DNA from: Chitinophagaceae bacterium UBA3430
Lineage (GTDB): Bacteria > Bacteroidota > Bacteroidia > Chitinophagales > Chitinophagaceae
Direction: 5' to 3'
Assembly (NCBI GenBank): GCA_002378975.1
Contig: DFST01000095.1
Location: 1 to 9,693, forward strand
Length of the DNA stretch: 9,693 nucleotides
Shown: positions 1 through 6,886 of the stretch, in pieces
Layout of the letters: each line of letters opens with the position of its first letter
How positions within the stretch are numbered: the stretch's first letter is position 1
Made by a program: the position numbers and the translations under genes
Notes under the pieces: generated by a model
The model's database searches: none
The model's input: only the letters and a program-made list of their open reading frames with translations
What the model was told of the DNA's origin: nothing

Positions 1-613
1 CCGTGTCCCACAACAGGGTTTCCCCGCGCAGATTGTACGTCATGCGGGTTCCTTTGACACGCTCCATGAAAAATCCGCGTGCCGTGCGGCTGGCCGTATC
101 GTAATCACGGATACCCACAAAGGTGTTGGTATCGATGCGGCGATAAAAACAATTGGCACAACTGCCGCTGAATACGTTACGGGTAGGATCGTTTTTATCG
201 ATGTAAACCGACTGAAAATCGGCCCGGATGATATTGGCTTTGGGAATCCAGTAACGGCTGCCCACCCAAAGCAACAAGCCCAACAAAATGCCGCCAATCC
301 AATAAGGGCGCAAAAACCGGTTGTAGGGAGTACCGCTGGCCAAAATCGCAATGATCTCGGAGCGCGCCGCCATCCGACTGGTAAAAAAGATCACGGCGAT
401 GAAAACAAAAAGCGGGAAGAGTAAACTCCAGATGTACGGAACAAATCCGAGGTAATATTTTTCGAGGATCTGCCGGGTGTTGAAATTGGCCCGAACGAAA
501 TCGTCGGCATGCTCACTGCTATCCACTGCCACCGCCACTAAGGTGAACAGCAGCATGCAGAAGAAGAAAGTGACCAAGAATTTCTTCAGGATGTACCAGT
601 CGATCCGTTGCAC
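1..613 (-). CDS. LptF/LptG (YjgP/YjgQ) family permease, N-terminal 204 residues, cut by the window edge
   Basis: The visible part reads VQRIDWYILKKFL at the N-terminus, followed by a hydrophobic helix (about residues 10-30). A second hydrophobic segment around 57-78 is followed by TSRMAARSEIIAILASG, and a third lies at about 98-115. A short positive N-terminus, a long first membrane helix and an 'R-S-E-I-I-A-hydrophobic-A-S-G' loop are hallmarks of the LptF/LptG permeases. These are the inner-membrane half of the ABC transporter that extracts lipopolysaccharide and passes it to the periplasmic Lpt bridge. The rest (periplasmic jellyroll domain and last helices) lies beyond the left edge, so LptF and LptG cannot be told apart. 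I chose the GTG start because an in-frame TAG lies four codons upstream and a later ATG would fall inside the first membrane helix. The gene follows tgt by 46 bp on the same strand but also has its own promoter-like box. Confidence 0.88.
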   Translation of the reverse strand, partial: MQRIDWYILKKFLVTFFFCMLLFTLVAVAVDSSEHADDFVRANFNTRQILEKYYLGFVPYIWSLLFPLFVFIAVIFFTSRMAARSEIIAILASGTPYNRFLRPYWIGGILLGLLLWVGSRYWIPKANIIRADFQSVYIDKNDPTRNVFSGSCANCFYRRIDTNTFVGIRDYDTASRTARGFFMERVKGTRMTYNLRGETLLWDT

Positions 614-617
614 GGCG

Positions 618-625
618 CAAATCTA
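618..625 (-). promoter_or_regulatory. -7 box TAGATTTG upstream of the LptF/LptG-family gene
   Basis: Read on the minus strand this is TAGATTTG, an exact match to the Bacteroidota -7 consensus TAnnTTTG. Only four bases (CGCC) separate it from the GTG start at 613, so transcription from this box would begin at or next to the start codon and give a leaderless message. I see no clear -33 element at the usual spacing. The gene could also be read through from tgt, so this may be an internal operon promoter. Confidence 0.5.
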
Positions 626-659
626 ACCCAAAATCCGAGGGCTGCTCGTTAAAATGGAT

Positions 660-1799
660 TCAACATTTCTGGCGGAGACGAACCACCATCTCCGATTTCC
701 AGGAAGCAAAATTGCCGGCCAGGATGTGCTTTCTGGCTTCGCGGACCAACCACAGATAAAAAGCCAGGTTGTGCACGCTGGCCAAGGTATAGGCCAAATA
801 CTCCTTGGCCTTGAAAAGATGACGTAGATACGCCTTGGAATAATGTTGACTGATGGAATTTGGCAAACCGGGGTCGATCGGCGAAAAATCGGTTTCCCAT
901 TTCTTATTGTCGATGTTGATAACGCCTTGTGTGGTGAACAGCATGGCGTTTCGGCCGTTGCGGGTCGGCATTACGCAATCAAACATGTCCACCCCCAGCG
1001 AAATGCACTCCAAAATATTCCAGGGGGTACCCACGCCCATCAGATAACGAGGACGATCTTTCGGAAGGTGTTCGCAACACCAGCCACAGATGTCATACAT
1101 TATCGGCTCGGGTTCACCTACGCTGAGTCCGCCAATGGCATTGCCCACGGCGTTTTTTGAAGCGATGTACTCACAAGAAGCTTTGCGCAGGTCCTTGAAC
1201 GTCGCGCCTTGCACGATCGGAAATAAATTCTGGGTATATCCGTACTTGGGTTCGCTTTGATGAAAATGATTCCAGCAACGATCCAGCCACCGATGCGTCA
1301 TTTCCATGGAGCGTTTGGCGTAGTTGTGGTCGGACTGTCCGGGCGGACATTCATCAAAGGCCATGATGATGTCCCCGCCGATGGAACGCTGAATATCCAT
1401 TACACCTTCCGGAGTAAACAGGTGACGACTCCCATCGATGTGCGATTGAAACGTAACGCCTTGCTCTTCGATCTTTCGAGTGCCGGACAAAGAGAAAACC
1501 TGATAACCGCCACTGTCGGTAAGGATTGGACGATCCCACCCATTGAATCGGTGCAATCCGCCGGCCGCTTCCAACACATCCAATCCCGGCCGCAGATATA
1601 AATGATAGGTATTGCCCAAGATGATCGAGGCATTTACCTCCTCTTTCAATTGTTGTTGCGTGACGGCTTTTACGCTGCCCACCGTCCCCACGGGCATGAA
1701 GATGGGGGTTTCGATGGTGCCGTGATCGGTTTGAATGGTTCCGGCACGGGCCGAGGTAGCTGAATCGGTATGTGTACAAGCGAAGCGCAGAGCGGGCAT
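660..1799 (-). CDS. tgt: tRNA-guanine(34) transglycosylase (TGT), 379 aa
   Basis: TGT exchanges guanine at anticodon position 34 of GUN tRNAs for preQ1, the signature step of queuosine synthesis, in the cytoplasm. The protein is colinear with bacterial TGT. TPIFMPVGTVGSVKAV lies at residues 31-46, LTDSGGYQVFS carries the active-site Asp95, and AFDECPP at 147-153 carries the base-recognition Asp149. GGLSVGE is at 223-229, and VDMFDCVMPTR at 270-280 carries the expected nucleophile Asp274. The first residues MPALRFACTHTD fit the family start; an in-frame ATG at 1832 would add 11 unmatched residues, so I use 1799. The usual CxCxxC zinc ligands, expected near residues 314-319, are absent (GLPNSISQHYSKAY), although the partner His343 in SVHNL remains. 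From memory this is common in Bacteroidota TGTs, so I regard the enzyme as functional. It leads a probable unit with the downstream Lpt-type permease. Confidence 0.96.
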   Translation of the reverse strand: MPALRFACTHTDSATSARAGTIQTDHGTIETPIFMPVGTVGSVKAVTQQQLKEEVNASIILGNTYHLYLRPGLDVLEAAGGLHRFNGWDRPILTDSGGYQVFSLSGTRKIEEQGVTFQSHIDGSRHLFTPEGVMDIQRSIGGDIIMAFDECPPGQSDHNYAKRSMEMTHRWLDRCWNHFHQSEPKYGYTQNLFPIVQGATFKDLRKASCEYIASKNAVGNAIGGLSVGEPEPIMYDICGWCCEHLPKDRPRYLMGVGTPWNILECISLGVDMFDCVMPTRNGRNAMLFTTQGVINIDNKKWETDFSPIDPGLPNSISQHYSKAYLRHLFKAKEYLAYTLASVHNLAFYLWLVREARKHILAGNFASWKSEMVVRLRQKC

Positions 1800-1804
1800 A
1801 CGGA

Positions 1805-1812
1805 CAAAGTTC
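1805..1812 (-). promoter_or_regulatory. possible -7 box (GAACTTTG) upstream of tgt
   Basis: On the minus strand the eight bases GAACTTTG differ from TAnnTTTG only at the first position. They sit five bases before the tgt ATG at 1799, almost the same geometry as the boxes before the permease and the glycosyltransferase. That shared geometry is the main support. There is no evident -33 element. Confidence 0.35.
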
Positions 1813-1885
1813 GTGGAACCAAGCAGAAGCACCGCATTGTGGAAAGCTTTTTACCAGAATCCTTTACATCCGGATCGATCGCTGC

Positions 1886-1893
1886 TAAATTTG
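1886..1893 (+). promoter_or_regulatory. -7 box TAAATTTG upstream of the glycosyltransferase
   Basis: TAAATTTG is an exact match to TAnnTTTG and ends five bases before the ATG at 1899. A TTTA at 1863-1866, 19 bp upstream, is a weak candidate for the -33 element. It lies in the 99-bp divergent region shared with tgt. Its position argues for the 1899 start over a longer reading frame opening at 1770, because transcription would begin at about 1899. The mRNA would be leaderless. Confidence 0.55.
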
Positions 1894-1898
1894 CGACC

Positions 1899-3020
1899 AT
1901 GCCAATCCTGAACTGGGGAGAACTGTCCTTTTATCTTTTTGCCGGCGTCAGCGCCATTCAACTCTTTTACTACAGTTGGTTTTACGCGCGTGTGGCATTT
2001 TATAAACCCAAGCCCAAAACACTGAACATCCAGCATCCGGTATCGGTGGTCATCTGCGCCCGCGACGAGGATGAGAACCTGGCCCGCAACCTGCCCGGGG
2101 TATTGGTACAGAAATATACCAGCACACATGAAGTGGTGGTGGTGAATGACAACTCCGTGGATGATTCCAAGTACATCTTGCAGGAATTGAAAAAAACTTT
2201 TCGTTCGCTGCACGTGGTGGAACTGACCCAGGAGGCCAAGCTCATCTCCGGGAAAAAATATCCGCTCTCGGTGGGCATTCGCGAAGCCAAACACGAGATC
2301 CTCTTGCTCACCGATGCGGACTGCGTGCCTGCGAGTGAGGAATGGATGCACAAGATGCAGGATGCCTACGATGCCGATACCGAGATCGTCTTGGCTTATG
2401 GCGCCTATCACCGCAAAGGCGGACTGCTCAATAAGCTGATCCGATTCGAGACTTTTCACACGGCTTTGCAATATCTCTCCTATGCCTTGGCCGGCATCCC
2501 CTACATGGGCGTAGGTAGAAATCTTTCGTACAAAAAAGGATTATTCCTGCGTAACCGCGGATTCTCCTCGATCAATCACATCCCGAGTGGCGACGATGAC
2601 CTTTTCATCAACCGAGTCGCTACCAAAAAGAATACCCGCGTGGTGATCGATCCGGACGCCATTACGCGCTCCATTCCGAAAACCACTTGGACGGGCTGGC
2701 TGCGTCAAAAAGCGCGTCACTACACCACCGCGAAATATTACAAACCGCAACACAAGTTTCTATTGGGCTTGTATTTCATCACCCAGTTCATTTATTATCC
2801 ACTGGCCGTGCTCGCAATCTGTTTGTTCGATTGGCGCTGGTCGCTGGCTGTGTTTGGCGTTCGGCTATTCTTGCAAGGGATTGTATTCTATCGTTCCATG
2901 CGCAAATTGGGTGAAAGCGACCTCTGGCCCTGGTTCTTATTGCTCGACATGTGGATGTTCTTCTTTTACCTCATCTTTGCTCCGGCCCTCTGGCGTCGAC
3001 CGACGCGCAGTTGGAACTGA
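1899..3020 (+). CDS. membrane-anchored family 2 glycosyltransferase, 373 aa
   Basis: An N-terminal membrane helix (about residues 8-33) precedes a cytosolic GT-A domain. VSVVICARDEDENL at 48-61 and VVVVNDNSVDDS at 79-90 bind the nucleotide-sugar, and LLLTDADCVP at 135-144 contains the DxD-type metal site D139-A-D141. GDDD at 231-234 is the likely acceptor/catalytic-base region. RQKARHY at 269-275 resembles the (Q/R)xxRW motif of processive or membrane GT2 enzymes but lacks its Trp. Three hydrophobic segments follow (about 286-310, 314-331, 343-364), so the active site probably faces the cytoplasm with product at the membrane. The family transfers sugars from nucleotide donors to polysaccharide, lipid or carotenoid acceptors; the substrate here cannot be predicted. 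The first ATG of the open frame (1770) lies inside tgt, and I prefer 1899 because of the promoter box just upstream. rsmG follows after 7 bp, so the two are probably cotranscribed. Confidence 0.9.
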   Translation: MPILNWGELSFYLFAGVSAIQLFYYSWFYARVAFYKPKPKTLNIQHPVSVVICARDEDENLARNLPGVLVQKYTSTHEVVVVNDNSVDDSKYILQELKKTFRSLHVVELTQEAKLISGKKYPLSVGIREAKHEILLLTDADCVPASEEWMHKMQDAYDADTEIVLAYGAYHRKGGLLNKLIRFETFHTALQYLSYALAGIPYMGVGRNLSYKKGLFLRNRGFSSINHIPSGDDDLFINRVATKKNTRVVIDPDAITRSIPKTTWTGWLRQKARHYTTAKYYKPQHKFLLGLYFITQFIYYPLAVLAICLFDWRWSLAVFGVRLFLQGIVFYRSMRKLGESDLWPWFLLLDMWMFFFYLIFAPALWRRPTRSWN

Positions 3021-3027
3021 TGCACCC

Positions 3028-3660
3028 ATGGAGATCTTGCTGAAATATTTTTCTGAATTCACGTCCAAACAGATTGAACAGTTTGGCGCCTTGGAAGCAC
3101 TCTATCAAGAATGGAACCAGAAGATCAATGTTATTTCCCGCAAGGACATTGATTCGCTGTATGAACGACACGTACTGCACTCACTCAGTATTGCGGCCGC
3201 CTTTGAGTGGGTCCCGCGCACATCCGTAATCGATATTGGATGCGGCGGCGGATTCCCGGGCATACCGCTGGCAATCTTTTACCCCGAAGTGAAATTTCAT
3301 TTGGTCGACAGCATCGCCAAGAAATTGACGGTCGTCAAAAGCATCGCGGAATCAATCGGACTCAAAAACCTGACCACCCAACATGCCCGAGCCGAATCGA
3401 TCCAAGAACGCAAATTCGATTTCGCCGTTTCCCGTGCTGTCGCCCCACTGAAAGAATTATGCGCCTGGTCCAAGCCCCTACTCAAATCTCCCAACCAGGC
3501 TTTACCCGGCAACCTAGCCCCCGGACTGATCTGCCTGAAAGGAGGCGACTTGAACGAAGAGATCCAAGAAAGTGGTGCCCGCCCACGAATCATGCGGGTG
3601 AAAGACCTGTTTGCCGAGCCTCTTTTTGAAGACAAGTATATCCTCTATCTCCCCAAATAG
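3028..3660 (+). CDS. rsmG: 16S rRNA (guanine(527)-N7)-methyltransferase RsmG, 210 aa
   Basis: RsmG uses S-adenosylmethionine to methylate N7 of G527 in the 530 loop of 16S rRNA; in other bacteria its loss gives low-level streptomycin resistance. The N-terminal helical part contains YQEWNQKINVISRKD (26-40), then LYERHVLHSLS (44-54). The methyltransferase fold carries the SAM-binding loop VIDIGCGGGFPGIPLAI (67-83), FHLVDSIAKK (90-99) with the ribose-binding acidic residue, and FAVSRAVAPL (132-141), then LICLKGG (167-173). Length and motif order match the family. The start gives the canonical MEILLKYF beginning; the open frame extends upstream into the glycosyltransferase gene, but that extension has no family resemblance. 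With only 7 bp after the glycosyltransferase stop and no promoter-like box, it probably depends on the upstream gene for transcription and perhaps translation. Confidence 0.95.
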   Translation: MEILLKYFSEFTSKQIEQFGALEALYQEWNQKINVISRKDIDSLYERHVLHSLSIAAAFEWVPRTSVIDIGCGGGFPGIPLAIFYPEVKFHLVDSIAKKLTVVKSIAESIGLKNLTTQHARAESIQERKFDFAVSRAVAPLKELCAWSKPLLKSPNQALPGNLAPGLICLKGGDLNEEIQESGARPRIMRVKDLFAEPLFEDKYILYLPK

Positions 3661-3662
3661 TC

Positions 3663-3677
3663 TACCGCAAAGTGGTA
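3663..3677 (+). other. short hairpin just after rsmG
   Basis: TACCGC, loop AAA, GTGGTA forms a six-pair stem with one G-U pair, beginning two bases after the rsmG stop. There is no following U-run, so it is not a standard intrinsic terminator. It could stabilise the 3' end of the rsmG transcript or weakly attenuate read-through into the response regulator, or be chance. Confidence 0.25.
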
Positions 3678-3683
3678 TATTCG
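3676..3683 (+). promoter_or_regulatory. possible -7 box (TATATTCG) for the response regulator
   Basis: TATATTCG differs from TAnnTTTG at one base and lies 29 bp before the ATG at 3713, inside the only sizeable gap (52 bp) of this plus-strand cluster. If used, the response regulator would have a leader of about 20-25 nt and could be expressed apart from rsmG. It overlaps the end of the small hairpin. Confidence 0.3.
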
Positions 3684-3712
3684 ACTAACTGCCTTCGGCG
3701 GAATTTTATCGC

Positions 3713-4360
3713 ATGAAAAAGATCGGCGTTGTATTGGTAGAAGACAAGGCGGATATGCGGTCGATGGTGAAGGACATCGTCAACCTATCCCCCGATTGCA
3801 TTTGTTTGGGAGCGGCCGGTACGCCGGCAGAAGCGCGTGATTTCATTCTGACCTTAAAACCTGAAGTGGTGTTGATGGATGTACACCTGAATGCCACCGA
3901 GACCGGCATTGACCTGATTCGCGAATTGAAACCTCAGGTACCGACCACCCAATTCATGATCTTTTCCGTATTTGAAGATGAGGATACCATCTACGAAGCC
4001 CTGCGGGCCGGAGCGTCGGGATATCTGCTGAAGAAAACGGATCCGTCGGATACGCTGGATGCCATTCGGGAATTAAGTCAAGGCGGTGCGCCAATGAGTC
4101 GATTGATCGCCCGAAAAGTGATCGCTAATTTTCAAGATCCGTCAATCGTAAACACACGGGGAACCTCTGGTCATTTAGCACAACTCACGGAGCGTGAGCG
4201 CGAGATCCTCGAGCAGCTAGCAAAAGGTCTGATCTACAAAGAGATCGCCTACAACTTGAATTTATCGCCTGAAACAGTACGCAAACACGTCTACAACATC
4301 TACCTGAAGTTGCATGTATCGAATCGGGTGGAAGCGGTCAACCGATATTTCAATCGTTGA
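3713..4360 (+). CDS. NarL/FixJ-type response regulator (REC + LuxR-type HTH), 215 aa
   Basis: A two-component transcription factor. The receiver domain (about residues 4-120) has the acidic pocket E10-D11, the phosphoacceptor Asp56 in PEVVLMDVHL, the switch Ser84 (FMIFSVFED) and the conserved Lys107 in GYLLKKTDP. After a linker, a LuxR/GerE helix-turn-helix spans about 157-213: LTEREREILEQLAKGL, then YKEIAYNLNLSPETVRKHV as the recognition region, then LKLHVSNRVEAV. All phosphorylation residues are present, so it should be controlled by a histidine kinase, but none is encoded nearby and the targets are unknown. It lies 52 bp after rsmG with a weak promoter-like box of its own. Its TGA abuts the stop of the convergent M1 peptidase gene without any spacer. 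Confidence 0.93.
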   Translation: MKKIGVVLVEDKADMRSMVKDIVNLSPDCICLGAAGTPAEARDFILTLKPEVVLMDVHLNATETGIDLIRELKPQVPTTQFMIFSVFEDEDTIYEALRAGASGYLLKKTDPSDTLDAIRELSQGGAPMSRLIARKVIANFQDPSIVNTRGTSGHLAQLTEREREILEQLAKGLIYKEIAYNLNLSPETVRKHVYNIYLKLHVSNRVEAVNRYFNR

Positions 4361-6196
4361 TCACCAGCTTAAGGTCAATTTATTGTTGTTCCGGTTCACA
4401 TCGGCCAGGCGCATCGATGGGTCGATCTCTATGAGTCGAATATCGGCCAACTTGCGATTGCATTCGAGCGTGTAAATTTCGTGTGTCCACTTCCAACGAT
4501 CGTGTACAAATCGAACGCCGTTGTCTTCGGCAGGCTTCTCCCCATACATCAGATCCAACGGCAGGTAATGCAATTCCGTGGTGCTGTCCGCAAAACTGAT
4601 CCGAAGGTCAATCGGCATGGGCATAAGACCCACACGACGTAAGCGTATCTGGGTCTTTCCATCCAACTCGTACAAGGAATCGATGGCATAATCGATGGTC
4701 TTGGTTGAATTCACCCAATACTCTTTGTACCAATCTAATTTCAATCCGCTGCGTTTCTCCCCCAAGCGAACGAAATCGGCTGCATTGGGATGCTTGAATC
4801 GCCATTGCTTGTAATACTCAAGCAGCAACAGATCGCGCTGGGCAGCCCCGATGATGTATCCCAATTGCTCCAAGAACACCGCCCCTTTGGTATAAGCCGC
4901 AGCCGTGTGGGCCGAGTTGGTATTGAAATGATCGGCGTGGGTGGTGAGTGGTTCTTCCCGGCCACTTTTCACCAGACTGAAATAACCTCGGTAAGTGCCT
5001 TCGTAGGCAAAGCCGGTATTTCCTTCGAGAAAGGCCGACATCCGATCCTCGCCATAACTCGTGAATCCCTCATCCATCCAGGCATAGAGCGATTCATTGG
5101 TACCAAGCAGTCCGTGATACCAATTGTGCATCCACTCGTGTAGCCAGGCACCCGGTCCCACCAACAACGTTGCCATCGGATATTCCATACCACCATCTCC
5201 GCCGTGAATGAACGAATATTGACGATAAGGATAGACACCAAAGGTTTGTTGGATCAGCGGAAATACTTTTTCTGCATCATCCAATACTTTTTCCCATTCG
5301 GCAGCGGGGGTATTGGAAACCTTGTACAACAGATGCAGGGTGACACTGTCATTCACCTTTCGTTTCTTATGAATGTAATCTGGGTCGGCGGCCCACATGA
5401 AATCATGCACCTTGGGCGCTTTGAATTTCCAGGTGAGCTTGGGTGTTTCGGGTCGTTTCACCACGGCACCATCGGGTTCGTATCCATAACCGATCTCCAA
5501 GGGATTTTGCAAATAGCCGGTTCCACCCAAAATATAATTTCGATCGATTTTGATGTTCACTTCGAAATCGCCCCAAACGCCATAGAATTCCCGTCCCACA
5601 TACGGCGTGGGGTGCCATCCCTCATAATCATACTCGCAAAGTTTGGGATACCACTGACTCATGGAGTACCGAACTTTAGAGGTCGGATTGTCCCGGCCGC
5701 TGCGTCGGATCTGCAACGGCACCTGTGCCTCGAATTCCATCTCCAGTTTCACCTTGGTACGCGGCAGGATGGGTTTATCCAGTACCACCTCCAGGATGGT
5801 TTCCAGTTCGCGAAATTGCTGCGGCCGACCATTCATCTTCAGCGTGCGAACACGTTGGTATCCGATCTCATCCGGTTTCAGGTTGGCGATGCGATCGCGT
5901 ACGCGCATGTCCCAATCTGCTCCCCGACCGGTGGCAATGGTTCCTTGGCGAAGACTACGCACATCCATCATACTGCCCGGCTGAAAAGCATTGAAATAGA
6001 GATGATAGAAAAGCTTGTATAGGGTGTCGGGCGAATTGTTCCAATAGTCGAGTTGTTGCTTTCCGGTGAATTGGTTGGTCGCAACATCCATATCGATGTC
6101 CATTTTATAATTCACTCGCTGCTGCCAACGATCGGGCTGTGCCCAACCGGTCAGACTCAAAAGACTAAATGCAAGAAACAAGGATGCAATGCGCAT
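4361..6196 (-). CDS. exported M1-family (gluzincin) zinc metallopeptidase, 611 aa
   Basis: A signal peptide (MRIASLFLAFSLLSLTGWA, cleavage probably before Gln20) sends the protein to the periplasm or cell surface. A beta-rich M1 N-domain follows. The catalytic domain has the substrate-binding loop GGMEYP at 335-340 and the zinc site HEWMH at 353-357 with the third ligand Glu376 exactly 18 residues after His357 (WMDEGF). Tyr435 in AAYTKGAVFLEQLG matches the catalytic tyrosine. A mixed C-terminal segment completes it. The family removes N-terminal amino acids from peptides. The usual GxMEN is GGMEY here, so the residue that normally helps hold the peptide N-terminus is Tyr and specificity may differ. 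It lies 17 bp after rsmI, probably last in the pepP operon. There is no sorting domain at the C-terminus. Confidence 0.93.
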   Translation of the reverse strand: MRIASLFLAFSLLSLTGWAQPDRWQQRVNYKMDIDMDVATNQFTGKQQLDYWNNSPDTLYKLFYHLYFNAFQPGSMMDVRSLRQGTIATGRGADWDMRVRDRIANLKPDEIGYQRVRTLKMNGRPQQFRELETILEVVLDKPILPRTKVKLEMEFEAQVPLQIRRSGRDNPTSKVRYSMSQWYPKLCEYDYEGWHPTPYVGREFYGVWGDFEVNIKIDRNYILGGTGYLQNPLEIGYGYEPDGAVVKRPETPKLTWKFKAPKVHDFMWAADPDYIHKKRKVNDSVTLHLLYKVSNTPAAEWEKVLDDAEKVFPLIQQTFGVYPYRQYSFIHGGDGGMEYPMATLLVGPGAWLHEWMHNWYHGLLGTNESLYAWMDEGFTSYGEDRMSAFLEGNTGFAYEGTYRGYFSLVKSGREEPLTTHADHFNTNSAHTAAAYTKGAVFLEQLGYIIGAAQRDLLLLEYYKQWRFKHPNAADFVRLGEKRSGLKLDWYKEYWVNSTKTIDYAIDSLYELDGKTQIRLRRVGLMPMPIDLRISFADSTTELHYLPLDLMYGEKPAEDNGVRFVHDRWKWTHEIYTLECNRKLADIRLIEIDPSMRLADVNRNNNKLTLSW

Positions 6197-6213
6197 ACAC
6201 TAAATTTTTTTGA

Positions 6214-6879
6214 TTATTCTTTTCCGGCCAATACGATGACGATCTCGCCTTTGACTCCTTTCTGTTGAAAATATAAATGAACCTCCACCAAAGTACCACG
6301 AATGGTTTCCTCATGCAGCTTGGATAACTCTCGACTAACCGAACATTTTCGATCGGCACCGAACACGCCCTGAAATTCGAGCAAGGTCTTTTCCAATCGG
6401 TGTGGCGATTCATAAAATATCATCGTGCGCGATTCTTCTGCCAATTGACGAAGCAAGGTTTGTCGACCTTTTTTTACAGGCAGAAATCCCTCGAAACAAA
6501 ATCGGTTGGTCGGAATGCCGCTATTCACCAGCGCCGGAACAAAGGCGGTAGCACCAGGTAGTGTTTCGATGGCCACGCCTACTTTTAGGGCTTCGCGCAC
6601 CAGCAGATAGGCCGGATCGGAAATACCGGGTGTACCGGCATCCGTGATGAGTGCCATGCGCTTGCCGCTCATCAATTGATTCACCAAATGGGTGAGCACT
6701 TGGTGTTCGTTGTGTTGATGATATGGAGTGAGTGGTTTGTCGATCGAATAATGCCTCAAGAGCACAGAACTGGTCCGCGTATCCTCCGCCAAGATCAGAT
6801 CGACCGAGCGAAGTATTTCCAGTGACCGAAGGGTAATATCCTGCAGGTTACCGATGGGGGTGGGAACCAGATACAACAT
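6214..6879 (-). CDS. rsmI: 16S rRNA (cytidine(1402)-2'-O)-methyltransferase RsmI, 221 aa
   Basis: RsmI adds the 2'-O-methyl of m4Cm1402 in the ribosomal P-site, using S-adenosylmethionine. It has the tetrapyrrole-methylase fold with the family signatures LYLVPTPIGNLQDITLRSLE (2-21), LILAEDTRTSSVLLRHY (28-44), HQHNE (54-58), MALITDAGTPGISDPA (75-90), LPGATAFVPALVNSG and FCFEGFLPVKKGRQ, then TMIFYESPHRL and VSRELSKLHEET. At 221 residues it is shorter than the E. coli enzyme (about 286) and ends soon after the catalytic domain at IVIVLAGKE, so the C-terminal extension is absent; I believe short forms are usual in this phylum. It starts 7 bp after the purS stop and ends 17 bp before the M1 peptidase start, so it is within the operon. 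The function of the neighbours gives no extra clue. Confidence 0.95.
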   Translation of the reverse strand: MLYLVPTPIGNLQDITLRSLEILRSVDLILAEDTRTSSVLLRHYSIDKPLTPYHQHNEHQVLTHLVNQLMSGKRMALITDAGTPGISDPAYLLVREALKVGVAIETLPGATAFVPALVNSGIPTNRFCFEGFLPVKKGRQTLLRQLAEESRTMIFYESPHRLEKTLLEFQGVFGADRKCSVSRELSKLHEETIRGTLVEVHLYFQQKGVKGEIVIVLAGKE

Positions 6880-6886
6880 GCAACAC

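Noticed and set aside
1851..2471. A 206-codon minus-strand open frame inside the glycosyltransferase gene
   Set aside because: The product is rich in His and Gly with no known motifs, while the plus strand encodes all the GT2 motifs over the same bases.
2854..3027. N-terminal extension of RsmG by 58 residues
   Set aside because: It is out of frame with the glycosyltransferase C-terminus that occupies the same bases, and the Cys/Ser-rich product is unlike RsmG.
3661..3712. Intrinsic terminator after rsmG
   Set aside because: The six-pair hairpin has a G-U pair and no U-run, so I list it only as a weak hairpin.
5891..5898. GCGATCGC, identical to the cyanobacterial HIP1 octamer
   Set aside because: Only one copy was noticed, and it is explained by the general CGATCG excess; every gene here is Bacteroidota-like.
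5204..6022. A 272-codon plus-strand open frame antisense to the M1 peptidase
   Set aside because: Its product has no recognisable family features, and the minus-strand frame has a signal peptide, HExxH-x18-E and full family colinearity. It is a shadow of that gene's codon bias.
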